Source: Bordetella parapertussis (GTDB lineage Bacteria > Pseudomonadota > Gammaproteobacteria > Burkholderiales > SG8-41). From it: a stretch of 5,671 bases of DNA. This document shows positions 1-5,671 of this stretch, one piece after another. The stretch is taken from positions 1 through 5,671 of the forward strand of contig CAMBCD010000190.1 of NCBI GenBank assembly GCA_945863085.1, read 5' to 3'. Each line of letters begins with the position of its first letter. The first letter of the stretch is position 1. The notes beneath the pieces are model-generated. The model was not told the origin of the DNA and made no database searches. It saw nothing but the letters and a program-made list of their open reading frames with translations. A program made the translations under genes and the position numbers.

Positions 1-140
1 TGCTGTCCTGGGTACCTTTTCTGGGTGATCCGCTGTGCGTGGCCGCGGGCTGGCTGCGGCTCAATGCCTGGTGGTGCACATTGTTCATTGCCGTGGGCAA
101 GTTTGCCCGGTACTGGGTGATCGCCGCGCTGGTCGTGTAA
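1..140 (+). CDS. YqaA-family (DedA/VTT-like) inner-membrane protein, C-terminal fragment
   Basis: Only the last 45 codons are present, read from position 3 to a TAA at 138-140; the start lies outside the window. Seen: the fragment begins LSWVPFLGDPLCVAAGWLRL, followed by an aromatic and hydrophobic stretch (NAWWCTLFIAVGKFARYW) and the end VIAALVV. Known: a Pro-(x)n-GDP motif followed by an AAG-LR segment and a final membrane helix with a conserved GK-x-x-RY is typical of the C-terminus of YqaA proteins, small polytopic inner-membrane proteins of the VTT/SNARE-associated group related to DedA. DedA relatives have been linked to lipid carrier transport and membrane homeostasis, but the role of YqaA itself is poorly defined. 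The call rests on motif memory over a short fragment. The gene ends 120 bases before the next start. Its stop codon overlaps an ATG (TAATG, 138-142). Confidence 0.75.
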   Translation, partial: LSWVPFLGDPLCVAAGWLRLNAWWCTLFIAVGKFARYWVIAALVV

Positions 141-186
141 TGCCGGTATTGCTGCATTGCGCTAATATCCTGTTCCCGCGCTGGCT

Positions 187-222
187 CCGGTCGCCACGCG
201 CCGCGCACACCACCGGTTTTTT
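187..222 (+). terminator. Weak candidate intrinsic terminator after the YqaA-type gene
   Basis: CCGGT (187-191) and ACCGG (212-216) are perfect inverted repeats separated by 20 GC-rich bases, and six T residues (217-222) follow immediately. The GC-rich stem and abutting T run have the form of a rho-independent terminator for the upstream gene. The stem has only five pairs and the loop is long, so termination would be weak at best. The same T run also forms the left edge of the heptamer repeat element at 225-238, so it could belong to that element instead. Confidence 0.3.
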
Positions 223-224
223 CG

Positions 225-238
225 CTCATCACTCATCA
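225..238 (+). repeat. Two tandem copies of heptamer CTCATCA in the 5' leader
   Basis: Two perfect adjacent copies of CTCATCA occupy 225-231 and 232-238, preceded by a T run (217-222) and two bases (CG). The same heptamer, in the same orientation and also preceded by a T run, recurs as four copies at 2135-2162. The second copy ends 22 bases before the ATG at 261, so the element lies in the leader of the large dehydrogenase gene, where a ribosome binding site would be close by. Whether it affects expression cannot be told from the sequence. Confidence 0.85.
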
Positions 239-260
239 ATCTGCATTCCGCACTGCTCCC

Positions 261-3200
261 ATGACCGCCCGCCTCAGGGAAATCCCCTATAACTACACGT
301 CGTTCTCCGACCGCGAGATCGTGATCCGCCTGCTCGGGGCCGAGCGCTGGGACCTGCTCAACGAATTGCGCGGACAACGCCGCACCGGGCGCTCGGCAAA
401 AATGCTCTACGAAGTCCTCGGCGACATGTGGGTGGTCAAGCGCAACCCGTACATCGAGGACGACCTGCTCGGTAATCGCAAACGCCGTGCCGCACTCATC
501 GCCGGCATGCGCAGCCGCCTCGCCGGGATCGAGGCCCGGCGTGAAAACCCTGATCAGCGCGTTGCCGAACTGCTGGCCGCAGCACGGGCTGCCGTTGATG
601 ATTTCGAGGCGGAGTTCGAAGAGACACTCTCGCTGCGCCGACGTACGCTGGCGCGCCTGACGCGCGCGACACACCGCGACAACGTGCAGTTCGACGGTCT
701 GGCGCGGGTATCCCACGTCACCGACGCCACCGACTGGCGCATTGAATATCCCTTTGTCGTCATCAACCCGGATAATGGGGACGAGGTTGCGGCTATTGTC
801 GCCGCCTGCATTGAACTCGGTCTGACCATCATTCCGCGCGGCGGCGGCACGGGTTACACCGGCGGCGCCAGTCCGCTGACCCGTCTTTCTGCGGTGATCA
901 ACACCGAAAAACTCGACACGCTGGCCGCCATTGCTCAGGTCACCCTGCCCGGCGTCGAAAAACCAGTGTCTGTCGTACGTTGCGGCGCCGGCGTAGTCAC
1001 CCGCCGCGCCATGGAAGCCGCGGAAAACGCCGGGCTGGTATTCGCCTGCGATCCGACTTCAGCGGATGCCTCCTGCATCGGCGGCAACGTGGCGATGAAT
1101 GCCGGCGGCAAAAAAGCGGTGTTGTGGGGCACCGCGCTCGACAATCTGGCGTCGTGGAAAATGGTGACGCCGGACGCGCAATGGATGCTGGTCGAGCGCC
1201 TCGACCACAACCTCGGCAAGATTCATGACATCGCCACCGCACGGTTTCGCGTCACGCGTTATGGCCGTGACGGAAAAACAGCGGACGGTGCAGCGGAAAT
1301 CCTCGAAATTCCCGGTTCGACCTTCCGCAAGCGCGGACTCGGCAAGGATGTCACCGACAAGGTGCTGGGCGGACTGCCCGGCATCCAGAAAGAGGGCTGT
1401 GACGGCATCATCACCGAAGCCACTTTCGTGCTGCACCGCATGCCGCCAGCCATTCGCACCGTATGCCTGGAATTTTTCAGCGCGGTGCGCGAAGCCGTGC
1501 CGTCCATTGTCGAAATCAAGCGTTACCTTGACGCCAATCCCGACGCCATCCTCGCCGGCCTGGAACATCTCGACGAGCGTTATGTGAAAGCGGTGGGTTA
1601 TGCCACCAAGTCACGCCGGGCCGGCCGCCCGAAGATGGTGCTGGTCGGCGACATTGTCGGTGAAAACGAGGATGCGGTCGCCGCGGCCGCATCACAGGTG
1701 GTACGACTGGCCAATGCGCGCGGCGCCGAAGGCTTCATCGCCGCCTCGGCCGAGGCACGCAAAACCTTCTGGCTGGACCGCGCGCGCACCGCCGCGATTG
1801 CCCGCCACACCAATGCCTTCAAGATCAACGAGGACGTGGTGATTCCGCTGGAGCGGCTCGGTGATTATTCCGACGGCATCGAACGCATCAATATCGAACT
1901 GTCCATCCGCAACAAGCTGCGCATCCTCGACGCCGTCGCTGCAGTGATCGGCGGTGAACTGCCGGTCGTGCAGCAGGAGGCCGGGGTCTCCGTTACCGAA
2001 GTCATCGGCGATCGCGTCGAACGCGCCCAAGCGATGATTGCTGAAGCGCGCAATCGGTGGCAGTGGCTGCTCGACCAGATCGACACCCCGCTAACAGCTC
2101 TGCGTGAAAAGCAAGGCGGGGCATGGAGTTTTTACTCATCACTCATCACTCATCACTCATCACTTTCTCTTTTTAACGTGCTGCAGGACCACACCGTGCG
2201 CGTATCGTGGAAAGATGAAGTGCGCGCGCACCTTGCCGACATTTTCAGCGGCCGGCCTTTCGCAAAGGTGCTGGAGGCCATCGACGCCGCTCACCGCCAG
2301 GCATTGCGCGGGCGCGTATTCGTCGCGCTGCACATGCACGCCGGTGACGGCAATGTGCATACCAACATTCCCGTCAACTCCGACAATTACACGATGCTGC
2401 AAGAGGCCGCCGATGCCGTGGCGCGCATCATGCGACTGGCCGAATCACTGGACGGCGTCATTTCCGGCGAACACGGCATCGGCATCACCAAACTCGAATT
2501 CCTGCCGGCGGAACGGGTCGCGGCATTCCAGAGTTACAAGGACAAGGTCGATCCGCAGGGCCGTTTCAACAAGGGCAAACTTTTGCCCGGCGCCGATCTG
2601 CGCAATGCCTACACGCCGAGTTTTTCACTGCTCGGTGCGGAAAGCCTGATCCTCGAACATTCCGACGTCGGCGCCATCGCCGATTCAATCAAGGATTGCC
2701 TGCGCTGCGGCAAATGCAAACCGGTGTGCGCGACACATGTGCCGCGTGCCAATCTGCTCTACAGCCCGCGCAACAAGATTCTCGCCACCAGTCTGCTGAT
2801 CGAGGCCTTTCTCTACGAAGAGCAAACCCGACGCGGCATTTCACTGGAGCATTTTGACGAATTCAGCGATGTTGCCGACCATTGCACGGTATGCCACAAG
2901 TGTCTGAACCCCTGTCCGGTGGACATCGATTTTGGCGACGTGTCGGTCGTCATGCGCAATTTCCTGCGTCAGCGCGGCAAAAAACGCTTCAACGCCGGAG
3001 CGAAGGCCTCGATGTTTTTCCTCAATGCCACCGACCCGCGCACCATCAACATCACGCGCAAGCTGATGATCGACTGGGGATTCAAATTACAGCGCATCGC
3101 CTACGGTGCAGCCAAGGCACTGGGCCTCGCCGGCCAGCAAACACGTCGCCCGCCGGCGACCACGAGCAAGCCGCAGATACGCACGCAGGTGATCCACTTC

Positions 3201-4103
3201 ATCAACAAACCGATGCCCGGCAAGCTGCCGAAAAAAGCATCCCGCGCGCTGCTCGACATCGAAGACGCGCGCATGGTGCCGGTGATCCGTGATGCGGCCA
3301 AGGTCACGGAAGACTCCGACGCGGTGTTCTATTTTCCCGGATGCGGCTCTGAACGGCTGTTCAGCCAGGTGGGACTTGCCACTCAGGCGATGTTGTTCGA
3401 CCTCGGCGTACAGACCGTGTTGCCGCCGGGTTATCTGTGTTGCGGCTACCCGCAGACTGCGGCCGGTGAAGAGGCCAAGGGTCAGGCGATCACCACCGCC
3501 AACCGCGTGTTGTTCCACCGCGTTGCGCACACGCTGAATTACCTCGACATCAAAACCGTGATCGTGTCCTGCGGCACCTGCATGGACCAGTTGCAGAAAT
3601 ATGAATTCGGCAAAATCTTTCCGGGCTGCCGGTTGCTCGACATCCATGAATACCTGCTCGAGCGAGGGGTAAAGCTTGAAGGTATCACTGGCACGCGCTA
3701 CATGTATCATGACCCCTGCCACACGCCGATGAAAACCCATGCCCCGCTGAAAGTGGTCAACACACTGATGGCCGCACCGGTGGCACTCAGCGACCGCTGC
3801 TGCGGCGAAGCCGGCACACTCGCGGTGACGCGCCCGGATATCTCGACCCAGGTGCGTTTCCGCAAAGAGGAAGAACTGCGCCGTGGCGCTGCACAGCTAC
3901 GCGCCGGCGATGCGGAAACCAAGGTAAAAGTACTGACCTCCTGCCCCTCGTGCCTGCAGGGCCTGGCACGCTTCAATCAGGACGCGGACATCGAGGCAGA
4001 TTACATAGTTGTCGAAATGGCACGTCACCTGCTCGGCGCAAGCTGGATGGAGGACTCCGTGAACAAAGCAAACAACGGCGGCATTGAACGGGTGCTGTTG
4101 TGA
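261..4103 (+). CDS. DUF3683-type FAD/[4Fe-4S]/CCG-domain oxidoreductase (GlcD-GlcF-like fusion), probable D-2-hydroxyacid dehydrogenase
   Basis: This 1280-residue protein very likely oxidises a D-2-hydroxy acid (D-lactate, glycolate or D-2-hydroxyglutarate type) at FAD and passes electrons through iron-sulfur centres to a respiratory acceptor. The substrate is inferred, not shown. Domains seen in order: residues 1-150 are DUF3683-like ([20 protein letters not shown]); about 160-400 are a PCMH-type FAD domain with [11 protein letters not shown] (192-202) and [11 protein letters not shown] (273-283); about 440-775 are the FAD-oxidase C-terminal domain with HAGDGNVH (693-700) and SGEHGIG (735-741). 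By analogy with D-2-hydroxyglutarate dehydrogenases, H693, H700 and E737 would bind the metal and H738 would be catalytic. Two [4Fe-4S] motifs follow: C813/C816/C819/C823 and C875/C878/C881/C885-Pro. Two CCG domains follow, as in GlcF, GlpC and HdrB: C1028, C1060-C1061, C1104/C1107; then C1153, C1180-C1181, C1228/C1231. All key residues are intact. No signal peptide or membrane helix is apparent, so it is probably cytoplasmic and peripherally attached. ATG 261 is chosen because conserved N-terminal sequence begins at once; no Shine-Dalgarno is visible. Residues 625-635 are encoded by a heptamer repeat. YdiJ-like proteins share the core but are shorter and lack DUF3683. Confidence 0.95.
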   Translation: MTARLREIPYNYTSFSDREIVIRLLGAERWDLLNELRGQRRTGRSAKMLYEVLGDMWVVKRNPYIEDDLLGNRKRRAALIAGMRSRLAGIEARRENPDQRVAELLAAARAAVDDFEAEFEETLSLRRRTLARLTRATHRDNVQFDGLARVSHVTDATDWRIEYPFVVINPDNGDEVAAIVAACIELGLTIIPRGGGTGYTGGASPLTRLSAVINTEKLDTLAAIAQVTLPGVEKPVSVVRCGAGVVTRRAMEAAENAGLVFACDPTSADASCIGGNVAMNAGGKKAVLWGTALDNLASWKMVTPDAQWMLVERLDHNLGKIHDIATARFRVTRYGRDGKTADGAAEILEIPGSTFRKRGLGKDVTDKVLGGLPGIQKEGCDGIITEATFVLHRMPPAIRTVCLEFFSAVREAVPSIVEIKRYLDANPDAILAGLEHLDERYVKAVGYATKSRRAGRPKMVLVGDIVGENEDAVAAAASQVVRLANARGAEGFIAASAEARKTFWLDRARTAAIARHTNAFKINEDVVIPLERLGDYSDGIERINIELSIRNKLRILDAVAAVIGGELPVVQQEAGVSVTEVIGDRVERAQAMIAEARNRWQWLLDQIDTPLTALREKQGGAWSFYSSLITHHSSLSLFNVLQDHTVRVSWKDEVRAHLADIFSGRPFAKVLEAIDAAHRQALRGRVFVALHMHAGDGNVHTNIPVNSDNYTMLQEAADAVARIMRLAESLDGVISGEHGIGITKLEFLPAERVAAFQSYKDKVDPQGRFNKGKLLPGADLRNAYTPSFSLLGAESLILEHSDVGAIADSIKDCLRCGKCKPVCATHVPRANLLYSPRNKILATSLLIEAFLYEEQTRRGISLEHFDEFSDVADHCTVCHKCLNPCPVDIDFGDVSVVMRNFLRQRGKKRFNAGAKASMFFLNATDPRTINITRKLMIDWGFKLQRIAYGAAKALGLAGQQTRRPPATTSKPQIRTQVIHFINKPMPGKLPKKASRALLDIEDARMVPVIRDAAKVTEDSDAVFYFPGCGSERLFSQVGLATQAMLFDLGVQTVLPPGYLCCGYPQTAAGEEAKGQAITTANRVLFHRVAHTLNYLDIKTVIVSCGTCMDQLQKYEFGKIFPGCRLLDIHEYLLERGVKLEGITGTRYMYHDPCHTPMKTHAPLKVVNTLMAAPVALSDRCCGEAGTLAVTRPDISTQVRFRKEEELRRGAAQLRAGDAETKVKVLTSCPSCLQGLARFNQDADIEADYIVVEMARHLLGASWMEDSVNKANNGGIERVLL
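2135..2162 (+). repeat. Four tandem copies of heptamer CTCATCA inside the dehydrogenase gene
   Basis: Four perfect copies lie at 2135-2141, 2142-2148, 2149-2155 and 2156-2162, preceded by five T residues and an A (2129-2134) and followed by a pyrimidine-rich stretch (2163-2174). They encode [11 protein letters not shown] (residues 625-635) in a segment between a helical part of the FAD-oxidase C-terminal domain and the conserved-looking [12 protein letters not shown] (640-651). The segment looks like a variable surface linker, which would explain why it is tolerated. Three units (21 bases) encode the cycle S-S-L-I-T-H-H whichever frame is read, so the repeat never creates a stop in this orientation. 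Because seven is not a multiple of three, gain or loss of one unit would shift the frame. Confidence 0.9.
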
Positions 4104-4105
4104 TG

Positions 4106-4123
4106 CGTGTGATTTGGCACATG
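4106..4123 (+). other. Small hairpin just after the dehydrogenase stop codon
   Basis: Positions 4106-4111 (CGTGTG) pair with 4118-4123 (CACATG), with one G-U pair and a six-base loop (ATTTGG). The hairpin starts two bases after the TGA. It has no following T run, so it does not look like an intrinsic terminator; it could protect the 3' end of the mRNA or be chance. Confidence 0.25.
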
Positions 4124-4151
4124 ATGCAAGCGATAAATGACGCATGCTGTC

Positions 4152-4196
4152 GTGAATTGGCGACATGTGACATATTCACTTGCGACCTTTTTCTTT
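4152..4196 (+). terminator. Very weak terminator-like inverted repeat plus T-rich tract
   Basis: GTGAAT (4152-4157) and ATTCAC (4174-4179) are perfect inverted repeats around a 16-base loop, and a T-rich tract (TTTTTCTTT, 4188-4196) follows eight bases later. A competing small stem, TGTCG (4148-4152) with CGACA (4161-4165), overlaps it. The stem is short and AT-containing and the gap to the T tract is long, so this is only a tentative end for the dehydrogenase transcript. The T tract also falls within the spacer of the promoter proposed at 4180-4209. Confidence 0.2.
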
Positions 4197-4209
4197 CAAT
4201 CGGAATAAT
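4180..4209 (+). promoter_or_regulatory. Candidate sigma70-type promoter for the gene at 4237
   Basis: A -35-like TTGCGA (4180-4185, four of six consensus matches) is separated by 18 bases from a -10-like AATAAT (4204-4209, five of six matches). Transcription would start near 4216, about 20 bases before the ATG at 4237. The region is visibly richer in A and T than the flanking coding sequence. It fits a separately transcribed third gene but is a consensus match only. Confidence 0.4.
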
Positions 4210-4236
4210 GCGTACCCAATCAGAACGGGATACGCC

Positions 4237-5671
4237 ATGGCCACCGTCTTGAGCGCTACACCAGGACTCCTCAAAATAGCCAATCTCCCGGGAACGGAAT
4301 CGTTTCTCGCGCAGATTGCCGCTGCGTTGCCCGCACAACGCCAGGCACAGCTGCTGACCCAGCTGAAACTGCTGGTTGATGCGCGGGTTCCCGGCGGCGA
4401 GCGGCTGAAGATTCTTGAAACACTGCGCCCCACCATTCTGGAAACCCAGCACACGCGCAGCCGGGAATACTGGGGCCAGCCGGTGCCCTTCGACCCGGAC
4501 ACCAGGGAAATTTTCGAGCGCAGTATCTCGCTGTGGCGGGCACTGGCTGACGGCTACGAATCACTGATTGCCGACATGGCCGGTTCGGCGCCGGAACTGG
4601 CTGAACATGCCGATCTGGTCTGTTACCGCGCGCTGCGCTGCACGGGGTTTGCGATGACGGCGCACAATCGCGCCTATCACGCGGTACCCGGCGCACTGTG
4701 GGAACAGCTGCATCGACTCTATGCCTTTGCCGAAAGCGCAGAGGTCACCGACACACCGGTCAGCGAAGGCGAAGGCCGGAGCACGGTCAACCTGGCCTAT
4801 CTGCAAATCGTGCTTGCGCAGCGTGCCAACCCGGATTCCCTGTCGCTGCTGCAAATGGGCACCGTGGACCGCGCACTGGCGCAATGGGTGGCGCTGGGCA
4901 GCCTGTCCAAAGCCCCCGTGGTCGCCAACCGGGAAATGGCACTGGCCGTGGATCTCGGCTCGGCACAGGGCGCGCGACGTCTGAAAAACCTCTCCGGCGA
5001 CAACCTGAGATACCTCAACCTCGAAAAAATCGGCGCCCAGCTGCGGCAAACCGCGATCGCCCTCAAAACGCAAAGCCCGGACAAACTCGGCCTCGGCATG
5101 GTGCCGCGGGACATCTGCGAAAAGCTGATACTCAGCCTGCATACTGACTGGCTGGCTCCCGGCACCGGTCGGGGTGACGAACGCAAAACCGCCGGATTCA
5201 ACGTACTGATGTCGGGCACCATCGCGGCCATGCACTTCAATATCAGCGGCAAACCGTTCTCGCCGCCGGACGCCGGCCTGTCATCACGGGCACGTTTCGA
5301 CATGGCGGGCTTCGAGCGGGTGGATGGCCCCACGGTGGGTGAGGCCTCGGTGCGCAGCCGCACCCTGGAAACCTGGACTGTCGTCAACCAGAGCACCACC
5401 GGCATCCTCGGCAAATGCAACAATCCGTCCAATGCGACGCGCTTGACCCACAACCAGCTGCTGGGCCTGGTCGCCCCCAACGGCAAAACCTTTCTCGGCA
5501 CGGCGCAACGTCTGGTGATTGAAACCGACGGCTCGACCCTGCTCGGATTCCAGTTGCTGCGCACCAAGGCCCATGCGGTCGCTGCACGGATATCAAACAT
5601 TGACAAGCCCTATGACCGTGCGCTGCTGCTCGACGGCGGCGTGCCCGGAGAGCCGGCATCCATCGTGATCA
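4237..5671 (+). CDS. Conserved protein of unknown role with PilZ-like C-terminal motifs (possible cyclic di-GMP receptor), 3'-truncated
   Basis: The frame is open from ATG 4237 to the window end (478 codons plus one base), so the C-terminus is missing. The start is the first ATG after an in-frame TGA at 4168-4170; a weak purine-rich CGGGA (4226-4230) lies six bases before it. Seen: residues 1-300 are mostly helical and Leu/Ala-rich, with an LRPTIL segment near 64, a YWGQPVPF segment near 79-86 and LWEQLHRLY at 154-162. From about 305 the sequence is more strand-like: R312-x-x-x-R316, then a VLMSGTIAAMHF segment, then W380 and N384-x-S386-x-x-G389, then alternating hydrophobic stretches up to ARISN. 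RxxxR plus (D/N)xSxxG are the two cyclic di-GMP contact motifs of PilZ domains. Here they are about 68 residues apart, more than usual. I recall a betaproteobacterial family of about this layout, sometimes annotated as PilZ or cyclic di-GMP-binding, but cannot confirm it. No signal peptide or membrane helix is seen. The coding call is firm; the function is tentative. Confidence 0.8.
   Translation, partial: MATVLSATPGLLKIANLPGTESFLAQIAAALPAQRQAQLLTQLKLLVDARVPGGERLKILETLRPTILETQHTRSREYWGQPVPFDPDTREIFERSISLWRALADGYESLIADMAGSAPELAEHADLVCYRALRCTGFAMTAHNRAYHAVPGALWEQLHRLYAFAESAEVTDTPVSEGEGRSTVNLAYLQIVLAQRANPDSLSLLQMGTVDRALAQWVALGSLSKAPVVANREMALAVDLGSAQGARRLKNLSGDNLRYLNLEKIGAQLRQTAIALKTQSPDKLGLGMVPRDICEKLILSLHTDWLAPGTGRGDERKTAGFNVLMSGTIAAMHFNISGKPFSPPDAGLSSRARFDMAGFERVDGPTVGEASVRSRTLETWTVVNQSTTGILGKCNNPSNATRLTHNQLLGLVAPNGKTFLGTAQRLVIETDGSTLLGFQLLRTKAHAVAARISNIDKPYDRALLLDGGVPGEPASIVI

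Noticed and set aside
149..168. Promoter before the dehydrogenase (TTGCTG at 149-154, TAATAT at 163-168)
   Set aside because: The two boxes are only eight bases apart, and no suitable -35 lies about 17 bases before TAATAT.
162..716. Antisense frame of 184 codons covering the spacer and DUF3683 region
   Set aside because: It opposes the conserved N-terminus of the dehydrogenase, has no family-like motif and no ribosome binding site that I can see.
2135..2162. Tandem repeats as a CRISPR array or iteron-type origin
   Set aside because: Units are seven bases with no spacers, lie inside an intact coding frame, and no cas or replication gene is nearby.
2104..2649. Overlapping forward frame of 181 codons in the dehydrogenase gene
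   Set aside because: It overlaps clear conserved motifs in the main frame ([12 protein letters not shown]), has a GTG start and a Cys/Arg/Pro-rich product typical of a shifted GC-rich gene. It matters only as the frame entered after loss of one heptamer unit.
2697..2729. First [4Fe-4S] motif as defective because Pro does not follow the fourth Cys
   Set aside because: All four cysteines have the normal CX2CX2CX3C spacing; the Pro after the last Cys is common but not essential.
3087..3740. Antisense frame of 217 codons opposite the CCG region
   Set aside because: It lies wholly opposite intact, motif-bearing coding sequence; long antisense frames are expected at this GC content.
4797..5606. 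Antisense frame of 269 codons opposite the third gene
   Set aside because: The forward frame is open for the whole 478 codons with a start, promoter-like sequence and family-like motifs; the antisense product is Arg/Ser/Pro-rich without recognisable domains.

Overview
The window looks like an ordinary chromosomal stretch from a GC-rich proteobacterium. A betaproteobacterium (Nitrosomonadales, Rhodocyclales or Burkholderiales type) is the best guess. This rests on the 1280-residue DUF3683-type flavin/iron-sulfur protein and the family of the last gene, both of which I know mainly from that class. I see no rRNA, tRNA, CRISPR array, transposase, phage gene or origin.

Layout, all on the + strand. 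Positions 1-140 hold the last 45 codons of a YqaA-type (DedA/VTT-like) inner-membrane protein. Positions 141-260 are a short spacer with a weak terminator-like hairpin plus T run (187-222), two copies of the heptamer CTCATCA (225-238), and no recognisable Shine-Dalgarno sequence before the next start. Positions 261-4103 encode one very large modular oxidoreductase: DUF3683, then a GlcD-like FAD domain, then two [4Fe-4S] motifs, then two CCG (cysteine-rich) domains. It is probably a membrane-linked dehydrogenase for a D-2-hydroxy acid. Positions 4104-4236 are an intergenic region with small inverted repeats and a fair sigma70-like promoter. Positions 4237-5671 hold the first 478 codons of a conserved protein of unknown role that runs off the window. 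It has a helical N-terminal part and a C-terminal region with PilZ-like motifs, so it may bind cyclic di-GMP.

The genes do not form an obvious single pathway: a membrane protein, a respiratory-type dehydrogenase and a possible second-messenger receptor. The promoter before 4237 suggests that the third gene is transcribed separately.

The most unusual signal is the heptamer CTCATCA. It occurs as two tandem copies just before the start of the large dehydrogenase gene and as four tandem copies inside it (2135-2162), both in the same orientation and both preceded by a T run. In this orientation the heptamer has no stop codon in any frame and always encodes the same seven-residue cycle; in the other orientation it has stops in every frame. 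A change of one unit inside the gene would remove the metal site, both iron-sulfur motifs and both CCG domains. This makes it a candidate interspersed repeat and, more speculatively, a phase-variable switch. I found no clearly new multi-gene system.
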